Below, piece by piece: positions 1 through 10,500 of a stretch of DNA of 64,000 bases. The DNA lies in assembly GCA_023053545.1 (NCBI GenBank), contig JAKZAN010000166.1:21298-85297 (forward strand). Reading direction: 5' to 3'. Each line of letters starts with the position of its first letter. The stretch's first letter is position 1. The position numbers and the translations under genes are program-made. This stretch comes from Lepidurus packardi. Lineage: Eukaryota > Arthropoda > Branchiopoda > Notostraca > Triopsidae. The notes under the pieces were generated by a model. That model had not been told where the DNA came from. It saw nothing but the letters and a program-made list of their open reading frames with translations, and searched no databases.

Positions 1-2393
1 AATTACACTGAAATTTCATTGAAATTTCGTTGAAATATGCTTGTAATTTTACCTCAAATTTCAATGAAATTTTCTTGAAATTTGCTTGTAATTTTAACTG
101 AAATTTGCTTGTAATTTTACCTGAAATTTCTTCGAAATCTTATTGAAATTACACTGAAATTTCATTGAAATTTCGTTGAAATATGCTTGTAATTTTACCT
201 GAAATTTCCTCGAAATGTTATTGCAATTACACTGAAATTTCATTGAAATTTCTTTGAAATATGCTTATAATTTTACCTGAAATTCCAATGAAATTTCCTT
301 GAAATTTGATTGTAATTTTACCTGAAATTTCCTCGAAATCTTATTGAAATTACACTGAAATTTCATTGAAATGTCGTTGAAATATGCTTGTAATTTTACC
401 TGAAATTTCAATGAAATTTTCTTGAAATATGCTTGTAATTTTACCTGAAATTTCCCTGAAATTTGCTCGTAATTTTACCTGAAATTTCTTCGAAATCTTA
501 TTGAAATTACACTGAAATTTCATTGAAATTTCGTTGAAATATGCTTGTAATTTTACCTGAAATTTCAATGAGATTTCCTTGAAATTTGCTTGTAATTTTA
601 CCTGAAATTTCCCTGAAATTTACTTGATTTTACCTGATATTTCTTCGAAATCTTAATGAAATTACAGTGAAATTTCATTGAAATTTCGTTGAAATATGCT
701 TGTAATTTTACCTGAAACTTCAATGAAATTTCCTTGAAATTTGCTTGTAATTTTACCTGAAATTTCCTCGAAATCTTATTGAAATTACACTGAAATTTCA
801 TTGAAATTTCGTTGAAATATGCTTGTAATTTTACCTGAAATTTCAATGAAATTTCTTTGAAATTTGATTGTAATTTTACCTGAAATTTCCTCGAAATCTT
901 ATTGAAATTACACTGAAATTTCATTGAGATTTCGTTGAAACATGCTTGTGATTTTATCTGAAATTTCAATGAAATTTCCTTGAAATTTGCTTGTAATTTT
1001 AACTGAAATTTCAATGAAATTTCCTTGAAATTTGCTTGTAATTTTACCTGAAATTTTTTCGAAATCTTTTTGAAATTACACTGAAACTTCAATGAAATTT
1101 CCTTGAAATTTGCTTGTAATTTTACCTGAAATTTCCTCGAAATCTTTTTGAAATTACACTGAAATTTCATTGAAATTTCGTTGAAATATGCTTGTAATTT
1201 TACCTGAAATTTCAATGAAATTTCTTTGAAATTTGATTGTAATTTTACCTGAAATTTCCTCGAAATCTTATTGAAATTACACTGAAATTTCATTGAGATT
1301 TCGTTGAAACATGCTTGTTATTTTATCTGAAATTTCAATGAAATTTCCTTGAAATTTGCTTGTAATTTTACCTGAAATTTTTTCGAAATCTTATTGAAAT
1401 TACACTGAAACTTCAATGAAATTTCCTTGAAATTTGCTTGTAATTTTACCTGAAATTTCCTCGAAATCTTATTGAAATTAAACTGAAATTTCATTGAAAT
1501 TTCGCTGAAGTATACTTGTAATTTAACCTGAAATTTCAATGAAATATCCTTGAAATTTGTTTGTAATTTTACATGAAATTTCCTCGAAATCTTATTGAAA
1601 TTACACTGGAATTTCATTGAATTTCGTTGAAATATGCTTGTAATTTTACCTGAAATTTCAATGAAATTTCCTTGAAATTTGTTTGTAATTTTACCTGAAA
1701 TTTCCTTGAAATTTGCTTGTAATTTTACCTGAAATTTCCTTGAAATTTGCTTGTAATTTTACCTGAAATTTCCTCGAAATCTTATTGAAATTACACTGAA
1801 ATTTCATTGAAATTTCGTTGAAATATGCTTGTAATTTTACCTGAAACTTTAATGAAATTTCCTTGAAATTTGCTTGTAACTTTACCTGAAATTTCCTCGA
1901 AATCTTATTGAAATTACACTGAAATTTCATTGAAATTTCGTTGAAATATGCTTGTAATTTTACCTGAAACTTTAATGAAATTTCCTTGAAATTTGCTTGT
2001 AACTTTACCTGAAATTTCCTCGAAATCTTATTGAAATTACACTGAAATTTCATTGAAAATTCGTCTAAATATGCTTGTAATTTTACCTGAAATTTCAATG
2101 AAATTTCCTTGAAATTTGCTTGTAATTTTACCTGAAATTTCAATGAAATTTCCTTGAAATTTGCTTGTAATTTTACCTGAAATTTCCTTGAAATTTCCTT
2201 GAAATATGCTTGTAATTTTACCTGAAATTTCAATGAAATTTCCTTGAAATTTGCTTGTAATTTTACCTGAAATTCCCTTGAAATTTGCTTGTAATTTTAC
2301 CCTAAATTTCCTCGAAATCTTATTGAAATTACACTGAAATTTCATCGAAATTTCGTTGAAATATGCGTGTAATTTTACCTGAAATTTCAATGA
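1..2393. repeat. Satellite block 1 (11-bp-based satellite, subfamily I)
   Basis: Tandem satellite running off the left edge of the window. The basic unit is about 11 bp (variants of ccttgaaattt, caatgaaattt, gcttgtaattt) plus a 12-bp tacctgaaattt unit. Units are assembled into 34-bp (12+11+11), 45-bp (12+11x3) and 78-bp (12+11x6) blocks. Long minus-strand open frames (e.g. 598-1293, 1691-2233) occur only because 45 and 78 are multiples of three; 34-bp blocks shift the frame, so I do not call them genes. The block ends exactly at the target site of non-LTR element 1. Confidence 0.97.
2381..2393. repeat. Target-site duplication of element 1, 5' copy
   Basis: gaaatttcaatga here is repeated at 7503-7515, immediately after the poly-A tail. 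Removing the element and one copy restores a normal satellite stretch. The motif is common in the array, so the exact length (13 bp) is less certain than the existence of the duplication. Confidence 0.75.
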
Positions 2394-2394
2394 G

Positions 2395-2428
2395 AGTTCG
2401 GCCTGAGCAGTTGAACGTACTGGATGTG
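2395..2428 (+). promoter_or_regulatory. Internal promoter: initiator at element 5' end plus DPE
   Basis: If transcription starts at the A at 2395 (AGTTCGG), the heptamer GGATGTG lies at 2422-2428, exactly +28 to +34, fitting the downstream promoter element consensus RGWYV. Jockey-group elements are known to use such TATA-less internal promoters. Element 2 has AGACGTG at the same distance from its own 5' end. Confidence 0.6.
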
Positions 2429-2776
2429 TTTAGGTCTCAACTGTGTAGTTCCCAAACACCCCAAATTACAAACTGAACTTATTTAATCAAAAGTGTCAGT
2501 GCCTTCTTTATGCAATATTGTTACAAATCGAACTTCTCACCACCTTCCAACCATGTAACAAAAGTCTTCTCACCGCCTATTTAGGCAGAAGACTCTTGAA
2601 ACTTTGTGTTCTAAGACGTGTTGTCATCGTTACACTGTGTTGTGTTGATTTCGTTACTCTTTTGGTTACATTGCAATCAGACTCCAGTTTGTTCATTTCA
2701 TTTTACTCCTACATCTTCAATCCCGAACACGTCCCCAACCCTTTCCATCACACTGCTGACGTCATCAAACCTTGAA

Positions 2777-4156
2777 ATGGAATCAGAAATAGAAATCGAT
2801 GACCCGCTTATACCTGTTATACCAGTTGAATCCTTTGAACCTGTTTTTTCCGTTGAACTTGTTCCATCTGTTGAACCTACATCTGCTGAAGAAAACCAAA
2901 CCAACCTACTAAAATGTAACTCATGTGGAATCCTTTTCGAAAAAGACAGACCAAACGTCAAAAATTGTCAAGAATGTCGTCACAAACCCCATTCCCACAA
3001 AAGACCAAACTCTCCAGGCGAAGAAACTACTCGAAAAAGATCATTCTCAATTGATGATTTCCTCTCCAAAAGGTTAGACTCTTTAACGGATTTAATCCTA
3101 AATGTAGTTGAAAAACAAAACCTACTCCTACAAGAAAACACTGAACTGAAACGTTCCCTAAACATCCTGATCCAACAAAACTCAGACCTAAAATCTGATC
3201 TTGAAATCTCTAGACAAGAAAGAAACTCCCACACTTCCACCAGAACTATAACCGATCAGAAAGAAGAACCTCCTAAAGAAACAGCTTGGTCTCAGATTAT
3301 AAAAAAAAATGGCAAACTCAGAACCTCAAAACCGACAGAACAAACCTACAACTCTGCAACCACATCTCAACAATCCACCTCCAAATCAAACTCAACCTTC
3401 CAAGAAAACTCAGAAATTGAAGAAGCCACCTTGATTCTCCAACAACTTGACGAAGAAAAGGGTAATAAATTCATCCCAAGAAAAGACCTCTTATCAATCT
3501 TGGAAAAAGACATAAAAAAACTCAACCAAAACGCCCCAATCCCCATTTTCGTTCGGAAAACAAAAACAAAAAAACTTATTCTTACTTAAAAAAACCGCGA
3601 AGAAAAACAAAAATCAAACGAAATCTTGGCTGAAACCTCCTTCTCCGAATTAGGACCCGTCAAAGCTGTAAACAGAAAACCAAACCTTCAGATTGTGATT
3701 CACCAACTCCCCACAGATGAAACCCCTGAAGACATCTGCTCTCACCTCAGCGACAAAAACTCTAGTCTCAACATTAACTTTCAAACCAATCACTTCAAAC
3801 GGATTAACCCTGGCAGCACTAAAAAATTCTGATCTGCTTGGTACACCTGCTCATCACTAATAGAAAAAACTAAGCTTCTTTCAGGCGGAGCCCTAATCGC
3901 CTTCAACTCAACAGTTCAAGTCGAAAATGTTAGACCTCCTTTAATTACCCAATGTTATAAGTGTCTAGAATTTGGCCACCTCTCCTTTTTTTGCCCCAAA
4001 AAGATTACACGATGCGGCAAATGCGCCGATCTCCAACATGATATTAAATCATGTACAAACTCCCGCTTAAAATGCTCCAACTGCAGAGGTAACCATACAG
4101 CCTTCGACCACTCGTGCCCATCAAGAATAGCAGCTATCAAAAAAGCCGCCAAATAA
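2777..4156 (+). pseudogene. Element 1 ORF1 (Gag-like RNA-binding protein), two in-frame stops
   Basis: The frame runs from ATG 2777 to TAA 4154-4156 (459 codons plus stop), interrupted by TAA at 3587-3589 and TGA at 3830-3832 with no frame change. I chose ATG 2777 rather than an upstream in-frame ATG at 2618 because similarity to element 2 ORF1 starts near there and lengths then agree (about 459 versus 450). The N-terminal half has a Cys pair motif (CNSC...CQEC), then a leucine/glutamine-rich heptad region likely to form a coiled coil. The C-terminus, after the second stop, has three zinc knuckles: CX2CX4HX4C (CYKC...), CX2CX4HX4C (CGKC...) and CX2CX3HX6C (CSNC...). This is the usual nucleocapsid-type arrangement of Jockey/I-group ORF1 proteins, which bind element RNA. 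Nonsense decay is the simplest reading of the stops. Confidence 0.9.
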
Positions 4157-4185
4157 CCTCAAAACAAGCAAAACCAAAACCCCTC

Positions 4186-7179
4186 ATGTCTCAAACTCAA
4201 TGTAATTCCTCTTCTTCTCATTCCACCAATATTCTAATTCATAATATCCGAAAAAACAAGAATCAACTTTTTGAAACACTGCGTGAAGCACACAACCACA
4301 ACTCTCACGTAGCTTTTATTCTCGAACATCCAACTAATTTTAACTTTACAACAATTTCAAACTTCCAAACCACTAAACCTGACTCTTCATATATTGGTAC
4401 TATTAGCTTCAAAGATAGTTCAGCCCATCACATTGAAATATTAATATCTCGAGAACTTTACTCTCTAACCAAAATATCATTCAAAAACCATCTTCCCATA
4501 ATTCTTGTTACAATCTACAGAAGACATACAAATGAAGTCTCATCTCTGCTTACTGAAATCTGGAAGGAATTAGAAAAGATAAATGCTTACATAATTATCT
4601 GTGGCGATTTCAATGCCCATCACTGGCACTGGGAGGCAAAAAAAATGGATAAACCTGGCCTTCAGCTATTCGATTTTATCACTTCCTTAAACTTAATCCT
4701 CCTAAATAAATGGAATGTCCCTACATTCATGAACGAAAAGGGCGAATCCTCCACAATAGACTTAGTTTTCGCTTCTTCTGAAATTTCCCACCTTCTTCAC
4801 CTTCGTCTTCTAGATAACCCTGATTTTCTAAACGAATCTGATCATAAAGCTATCCTCCTAAAAATCAAAGCCCCTTTTGTTGAATATAGACCCGAACAAT
4901 GGAACTACAAACTGGCCAACTGGGAACTAATCAACAACACTTTATCAGAACTAATAGAAAATAATAAAAACAAATTATTTTCTCTGAATAGTCCCAAGGA
5001 AATAGATGTTTCCACACAACTTTTAACTAAACTCCTTACCGATACAGCCAGCAAGTATATCCCAAAAATCAATTCAATGAGAAAGAAAAATCCTTGGTGG
5101 ACAAAAGACCTAAACCTCCTTAGAAAACTAACAGCACAACACCTAAAATTGTATAAAAAGTCACCAACCCAAAACAATGAAAGAACTTGGAAAGATGCTA
5201 GGAACTTATACACTATGAAATGTCGTCAAACTCGAGCGAACTATTGGCAACTAAAAATGAACACTCCTGACTCTAGAATTCTCTGGAAATTAGATCACAA
5301 ATTTCGATCAAACGCAAACAAAAACTCATTAGACCAACTACTAGATGATAAAGGAAAATCTTTTAAACAGATTACTGACAAATTAGACTTTCTAACTCAA
5401 AAAATGTTAGATCTACCAGCTCCGATCACCTCAATCCCTCAAATTACTGTACAAAAACAGGTGCATAAAATTGACCATCTATACATTACTAGACAAACAA
5501 GTTTCGCTCTTCTGGATTACGAACAACTATCAGAACTAATTAAAAACCTTCCCCTCTATAAAGCCTCTGGCGAAGACAATATACAACCAATACTCATTAA
5601 AAAGACTTGGCTATCCATTGGTTATGCTGTAACTGCACTATTTAATTCATCCATAAAATTATCTTATTTTCCTAAAGCCTGGAAATCGACCAAAATTCTC
5701 CCAATACCAAAACCAGATAAAAATGACTATTCCTCCCACAATAATTTTCGTCCCATCGCCCTACTATCTCATCTTGGCAAAATCCTAGAAAAATGCATAG
5801 CCAAAAAAATCACAGACTACCTAGAACAAAAAAATATCCTATCAGAAAACCAATGGGGATTTAGAAATCAAAGATCTAGTGTAAATGCTATGCTAAACTT
5901 CTCAGATAATATCCTTCATGGTTTTGATAAAGGTAAAATTACCACGGCCCTACTACTAGACATTCATGGAGCGTTTAACAATGTCAACCATGCAGTTTTA
6001 CTTCAAAAGGCAAGAAAGAAAAAGATCCCTATCAACCTAATCAACTGGCTTAAGAGCTTCTTAGATAATAGAACAGGATATAGCACATACGGTCCTTACA
6101 CAAGTCAAAATTTCCATTTAAAACAGGGCGTTCCTCAAGCCTCGCCCCTCTCCCCTATCCTCTTTCTAATCTACATTGACGATGCATTGAAAATTATCAA
6201 AAGTAAAAGATTAACAATTCAGGCTTTTGCAGACGACTTACTTCTTTTGATCAGTGGCAAATCAGAAAAAGGTAATATTAAAACCCTCGAAAAAGCACTA
6301 AAAGACATAGAAAAGTGGAGTGAACATGTAAAACTTACTTTCTCGAAAACAAAAACTGAACTCATAAACTTCTCAAGGAAAAGAACTATACAAAATCTAC
6401 CACTTAAATGGGGACAAGAAATCATTCCTCGAAAAGATGAAGTGCGCTACCTTGGAATTATATTCGATTCAAAATTAAATTGGAAAAAACACATCGCCCA
6501 CCTATCCTCAAAAGGCCACTATATCTTAACCAGACTAAAAAAATTAACTAACTTCCTTCCATCTATAAAAACTAATCAATTAAGAACTTTAGTTCTAAGC
6601 ATCTTTTACTCCAAATTACTTTACGGATTACCTGCTTGGAGTAATGTTAAACTCTCTTCATTTCCACCCTTAAGAACACTCCACAGAAACGCACTCCTCC
6701 TCATCACTGGTGCTCTGAGGACTACCCCAACTTCAGCTCTACAGATAGAAACAGGAGTACCCCCATTGGATCTTTTACAATTAGAAAGAATTATAAGATT
6801 TGCCCACAAAACAAACACCGTAACCACTTCAACTCCCATACATAAACGGTATACCTCATGCTCACTCTTTATCGAAATGACAAAAAAACAAAACCCTCTT
6901 CAAAAACGCCAACAAGAAGACATTAAAAAATCAATTAAACAAATCATTTTACTGAAATGGACAGAAGAGTGGAATACACAAATCTCGCCCCTCCACGATT
7001 TAAACATCAATCCTTACTCAAAACCTATTTGCAAATCTAGTCATGCACACAAAATCATATCTACACTCATCCAATTAAGAACAACACACTTCCCCACAAA
7101 ATCATATTTATTTCGGATTAAAAAAACCTCTAACATGATTTGTCCTTGCACTAACTACTTTTTCATTGCCCACTGTTAA
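4186..7179 (+). CDS. Element 1 ORF2: endonuclease/reverse transcriptase
   Basis: Polyprotein for target-primed reverse transcription. From ATG 4186 (997 aa) it carries an apurinic-like endonuclease with IHNIRK near the start, GDFNAHH at about residues 140-146, STIDLVF at about 189-195 and SDH at about 218-220. The reverse transcriptase follows, with NFRPIALLSHLGKILEK, motif A LLLDIHGAF (catalytic Asp about 592), motif B GVPQASP (about 648-654; Ala where element 2 has Gly) and FADD (about 681-684). The frame is also open upstream to a GTG at 4114, overlapping ORF1. I prefer ATG 4186, 30 nt past the ORF1 stop, because it aligns with the ATG of element 2 ORF2. The stop at 7177-7179 is premature: the conserved C-terminal Cys/His end continues in another frame to 7319. 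The EN and RT active-site motifs are intact. Confidence 0.93.
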   Translation: MSQTQCNSSSSHSTNILIHNIRKNKNQLFETLREAHNHNSHVAFILEHPTNFNFTTISNFQTTKPDSSYIGTISFKDSSAHHIEILISRELYSLTKISFKNHLPIILVTIYRRHTNEVSSLLTEIWKELEKINAYIIICGDFNAHHWHWEAKKMDKPGLQLFDFITSLNLILLNKWNVPTFMNEKGESSTIDLVFASSEISHLLHLRLLDNPDFLNESDHKAILLKIKAPFVEYRPEQWNYKLANWELINNTLSELIENNKNKLFSLNSPKEIDVSTQLLTKLLTDTASKYIPKINSMRKKNPWWTKDLNLLRKLTAQHLKLYKKSPTQNNERTWKDARNLYTMKCRQTRANYWQLKMNTPDSRILWKLDHKFRSNANKNSLDQLLDDKGKSFKQITDKLDFLTQKMLDLPAPITSIPQITVQKQVHKIDHLYITRQTSFALLDYEQLSELIKNLPLYKASGEDNIQPILIKKTWLSIGYAVTALFNSSIKLSYFPKAWKSTKILPIPKPDKNDYSSHNNFRPIALLSHLGKILEKCIAKKITDYLEQKNILSENQWGFRNQRSSVNAMLNFSDNILHGFDKGKITTALLLDIHGAFNNVNHAVLLQKARKKKIPINLINWLKSFLDNRTGYSTYGPYTSQNFHLKQGVPQASPLSPILFLIYIDDALKIIKSKRLTIQAFADDLLLLISGKSEKGNIKTLEKALKDIEKWSEHVKLTFSKTKTELINFSRKRTIQNLPLKWGQEIIPRKDEVRYLGIIFDSKLNWKKHIAHLSSKGHYILTRLKKLTNFLPSIKTNQLRTLVLSIFYSKLLYGLPAWSNVKLSSFPPLRTLHRNALLLITGALRTTPTSALQIETGVPPLDLLQLERIIRFAHKTNTVTTSTPIHKRYTSCSLFIEMTKKQNPLQKRQQEDIKKSIKQIILLKWTEEWNTQISPLHDLNINPYSKPICKSSHAHKIISTLIQLRTTHFPTKSYLFRIKKTSNMICPCTNYFFIAHC

Positions 7180-7319
7180 ATAAACCTAGAGCCATCTTAC
7201 TTAGAACGCTAAGTCAAACCAAACTACATTTCAAACCCGAACAAATCCTAACTAACCAAAAAATCTCAATCCCAATCACCAATTATATCAATTCCGCAAA
7301 AAAAATCTTAAAACTTTAA
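7158..7319 (+). pseudogene. Frameshifted C-terminal end of element 1 ORF2
   Basis: Downstream of the CPC motif the homology to element 2 ORF2 moves to the -1 frame. It resumes as FHCPLLNKPRAILLRTLSQ, paralleling FFQCRWLNKLRAIQIRELSK in element 2, and ends at TAA 7317-7319. The shift lies around the T-run at 7159-7163, and a few residues between CPC and the His-Cys pair are missing, so a small deletion rather than a single slip is likely. This region forms the second half of the C-terminal Cys/His finger. Confidence 0.8.
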
Positions 7320-7475
7320 AATAAAAGTATAACAAATGCATTATTTAAAAGTTCCTTTTAATCAAATGACATTTTTCTAAATATAATATTCCTGGTACGA
7401 AAGCCTATGTAAAACAAACAGAAATAGTCAATAAAGAAGAGGCAACGAGCTATGCTCAAGCCCCTATCAAATTGG
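7320..7475 (+). other. Element 1 3' UTR with poly(A) signal
   Basis: Non-coding 3' end of the element. An AATAAA hexamer at 7430-7435 sits 40 nt before the tail at 7476, the expected position for a polyadenylation signal. No conserved ORF is seen. Confidence 0.7.
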
Positions 7476-7502
7476 AAAAAAAAAAAAAAAAAAAAAAAAA
7501 AA
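7476..7502 (+). other. Poly-A tail of element 1
   Basis: A run of 27 A residues at the 3' end, directly followed by the second target-site copy. This marks the plus-strand orientation and target-primed insertion. Confidence 0.95.
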
Positions 7503-7515
7503 GAAATTTCAATGA
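7503..7515. repeat. Target-site duplication of element 1, 3' copy
   Basis: gaaatttcaatga, matching 2381-2393. The satellite continues directly from it. Confidence 0.75.
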
Positions 7516-10500
7516 AATTTCCTTGAAATTTGCCTGTAATTTTACCTGAAATTTCCTCGAAATCTTATTGAAATTAAACTGAAATTTCATTGAAATTTCG
7601 CTGAAGTATACTTGTAATTTAACCTGAAATTTCAATGAAATATCCTTGAAATTTGTTTGTAATTTTACATGAAATTTCCTCGAAATCTTATTGAAATTAC
7701 ACTGAAATTTCATTGAATTTCGTTGAAATATGCTTGTAATTTTACCTGAAATTTCAATGAAATTTCCTTGAAATTTGTTTGTAATTTTACCTGAAATTTC
7801 CTTGAAATTTGCTTGTAATTTTACCTGAAATTTCCTTGAAATTTGCTTGTAATTTTACCTGAAATTTCCTCGAAATCTTATTGAAATTACACTGAAATTT
7901 CATTGAAATTTCGTTGAAATATGCTTGTAATTTTACCTGAAACTTTAATGAAATTTCCTTGAAATTTGCTTGTAACTTTACCTGAAATTTCCTCGAAATC
8001 TTATTGAAATTACACTGAAATTTCATTGAAAATTCGTCTAAATATGCTTGTAATTTTACCTGAAATTTCAATGAAATTTCCTTGAAATTTCGTTAAAATA
8101 TGCTTGTAATTTTACCTGAAATTTCAATGAAATTTCCTTGAAATTTGCTTGTAATTTTACCTGAAACTTTAATGAAATTTCCTTGAAATTTGCTTGTAAC
8201 TTTACCTGAAATTTCCTCGAAATCTTATTGAAATTACACTGAAATTTCATTGAAAATTCGTCTAAATATGCTTGTAATTTTACCTGAAATTTCAATGAAA
8301 TTTCCTTGAAATTTGCTTGTAATTTTACCTGAAATTTCCTCAAAATCTTATATTAATTACAGTGAAATTTCATTGAAATTTCGTTAAAATATGCTTGTAA
8401 TTTTACCTGAAATTTCAATGAAATTTCCTTGAAATTTGCTTGTAATTTTTCCTGAAATTTCCTTGAAATTTCCTTGAAATATGCTTGTAATTTTACCTGA
8501 AATTTCAATGAAATTTCCTTGAAATTTGCTTGTATTTTTACCTGAAATTTCCTCGAAATCTTATTGAAATTACACTGAAATTTCATTGAAATTTCGTTGA
8601 AATATGCTTGTAATTTTACCTCAAATTTCAATGAAATTTCCTTGAAATTTGCTTGTAATTTTACCTGAAATTTCCTCGTAATCTTAATGAAATTACAGTG
8701 AAATTTCATTGAAATTTCGTTGAAATATGGTTGTAATTTTACCTGAAACTTCAATGAAATTTCCTTGAAATTTGCTTGTAATTTTAACTGAAATTTCCCT
8801 TAAATTTGCTTGTAATTTTACCTGAAATTTCTTCGAAATCTTATTGAAATTACACTGAAATTTCATTGAAATTTCGTTGAAATATGCTTGTAATTTTACC
8901 TGAAATTTCGATGAAATTTCCTTGAAATTTGCTTGTAATTTTACCTGAAATTTCCCTGAAATTTACTTGATTTTACCTGAAATTTCTTCGAAATCTTAAT
9001 GAAATTACAGTGAAATTTCATTGAAATTTCGTTGAAACATGCTTGTAATTTTACCTGAAACTTCAATGAAATTTCCTTGAAATATGCTTGTAATTTTAGC
9101 TGAAATTTCAATGAAATTTCCTTGAAATTTGCTTGTAATTTTACCTGAAATTTCCTTGAAATTTCCTTGAAATATGCTTGTAATTTTACCTGAAATTTCA
9201 ATGAAATTTCCTTGAAATTTGTTTGTATTTTTACCTGAAATTTCCTCGAAATCTTATTGAAATTACACTGAAATTTCATTGAAATTTCGTTGAAATATGC
9301 TTGTAATTTTACCTGAAATTTCAATGAAATTTTCTTGAAATTTTCTTGTAATTTTAACGCAAATTTCCCTGAAATTTGCTTGTAATTTTACCTGAAATTT
9401 CTTCGAAATCTTATTGAAATTACACTGAAATTTCATTGAAATTTCGTTGAAATATGCTTGTAATTTTACCTGAAATTTCCTCGAAATGTTATTGCAATTA
9501 CACTGAAATTTCATTGAAATTTCGTTGAAATATGCTTATAATTTTACTTGAAATTTCAATGAAATTTCCTTGAAATTTGATTGTAATTTTACCTGAAATT
9601 TCCTCGAAATCTTATTGAAATTACACTGAAATTTCATTGAAATGTCGTTGAAATATGCTTGTAATTTTACCTGAAATTTCAATGAGATTTCCTTGAAATT
9701 TGCTTGTAATTTTACCTGAAATTTACCTGAAATTTACTTGATTTTACCTGAAATTTCTTCGAAATCTTAATGAAATTACAGTGAAATTTCATTGAAATTT
9801 CGTTGAAATAGGCTTGTAATTTTACCTGAAACTTCAATGAAATTTCCTTGAAATTTGCTTGTAATTTTACCTGAAATTTCCTCGAAATCTTATTGAAACT
9901 ACACTGAAATTTCATTGAAATTTCGTTGAAATATGCTTGTAATTTTACCTGAAATTTCAATGAAATTTCTTTGAAATTTGCTTGTAATTTTACCTGAAAT
10001 TTTTTCGAAATCTTATTGAAATTACACTGAAACTTCAATGAAATTTCCATGAAATTTGCTTGTAATTTTACCTGAAATTTCCTTGAAATTTGCTTGTAAT
10101 TTTACCTGAAATTTCCTCGAAATCTTATTGAAATTAAACTGAAATTTCATTGAAATTTCGCTGAAGTATACTTGTAATTTAACCTGAAATTTCAATGAAA
10201 TATCCTTGAAATTTGTTTGTAATTTTACATGAAATTTCCTCGAAATCTTATTGAAATTACACTGAAATTTAATTGAATTTCGTTGAAATATGCTTGTAAT
10301 TTTACCTGAAATTTCAATGAAATTTCCTTGAAATTTGTTTGTAATTTTACCTGAAATTTCCTTGAAATTTGCTTGTAATTTTACCTGAAATTTCCTTGAA
10401 TTTTGCTTGTAATTTTACCTGAAATTTCCTCGAAATCTTATTGAAATTACACTGAAATTTCATTGAAAATTCGTCTAAATATGCTTGTAATTTTACCTGA

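Larger units (their letters stand above)
2394..7502 (+). mobile_element. Non-LTR retrotransposon 1 (APE-type, Jockey/I/R1/LOA-like group), near full length
   Basis: About 5.1-kb element inserted in satellite: a 5' UTR with DPE-type internal promoter, ORF1 (zinc-knuckle RNA-binding protein), ORF2 (apurinic-like endonuclease plus reverse transcriptase), a 3' UTR with AATAAA and a 27-nt poly-A tail, flanked by a 13-bp target duplication. The 5' end matches that of element 2 (GTTCGGC start, DPE at +28), so it is probably not 5'-truncated. ORF1 has two in-frame stops and ORF2 has a C-terminal frameshift, so this copy cannot move on its own. ORF2 is clearly homologous to that of element 2 but is a different family. 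No RNase H domain is recognisable. Clade assignment within the Jockey/I superfamily needs a phylogeny. Confidence 0.95.

Noticed and set aside
2618-2776. Upstream ATG extension of element 1 ORF1 and a short frame at 2518-2775
   Set aside because: The extension has a hydrophobic composition with no counterpart in element 2 ORF1, and the region corresponds to the 5' UTR.
4114-4185. Non-ATG (GTG) start of element 1 ORF2 overlapping ORF1
   Set aside because: The aligned start in element 2 is an ATG right after ORF1; ATG 4186 fits better. An overlapping start cannot be fully excluded.
6800-7140. RNase H domain after RT in the non-LTR elements
   Set aside because: No set of RNase H acidic motifs is visible between RT and the C-terminal Cys/His finger in either element.
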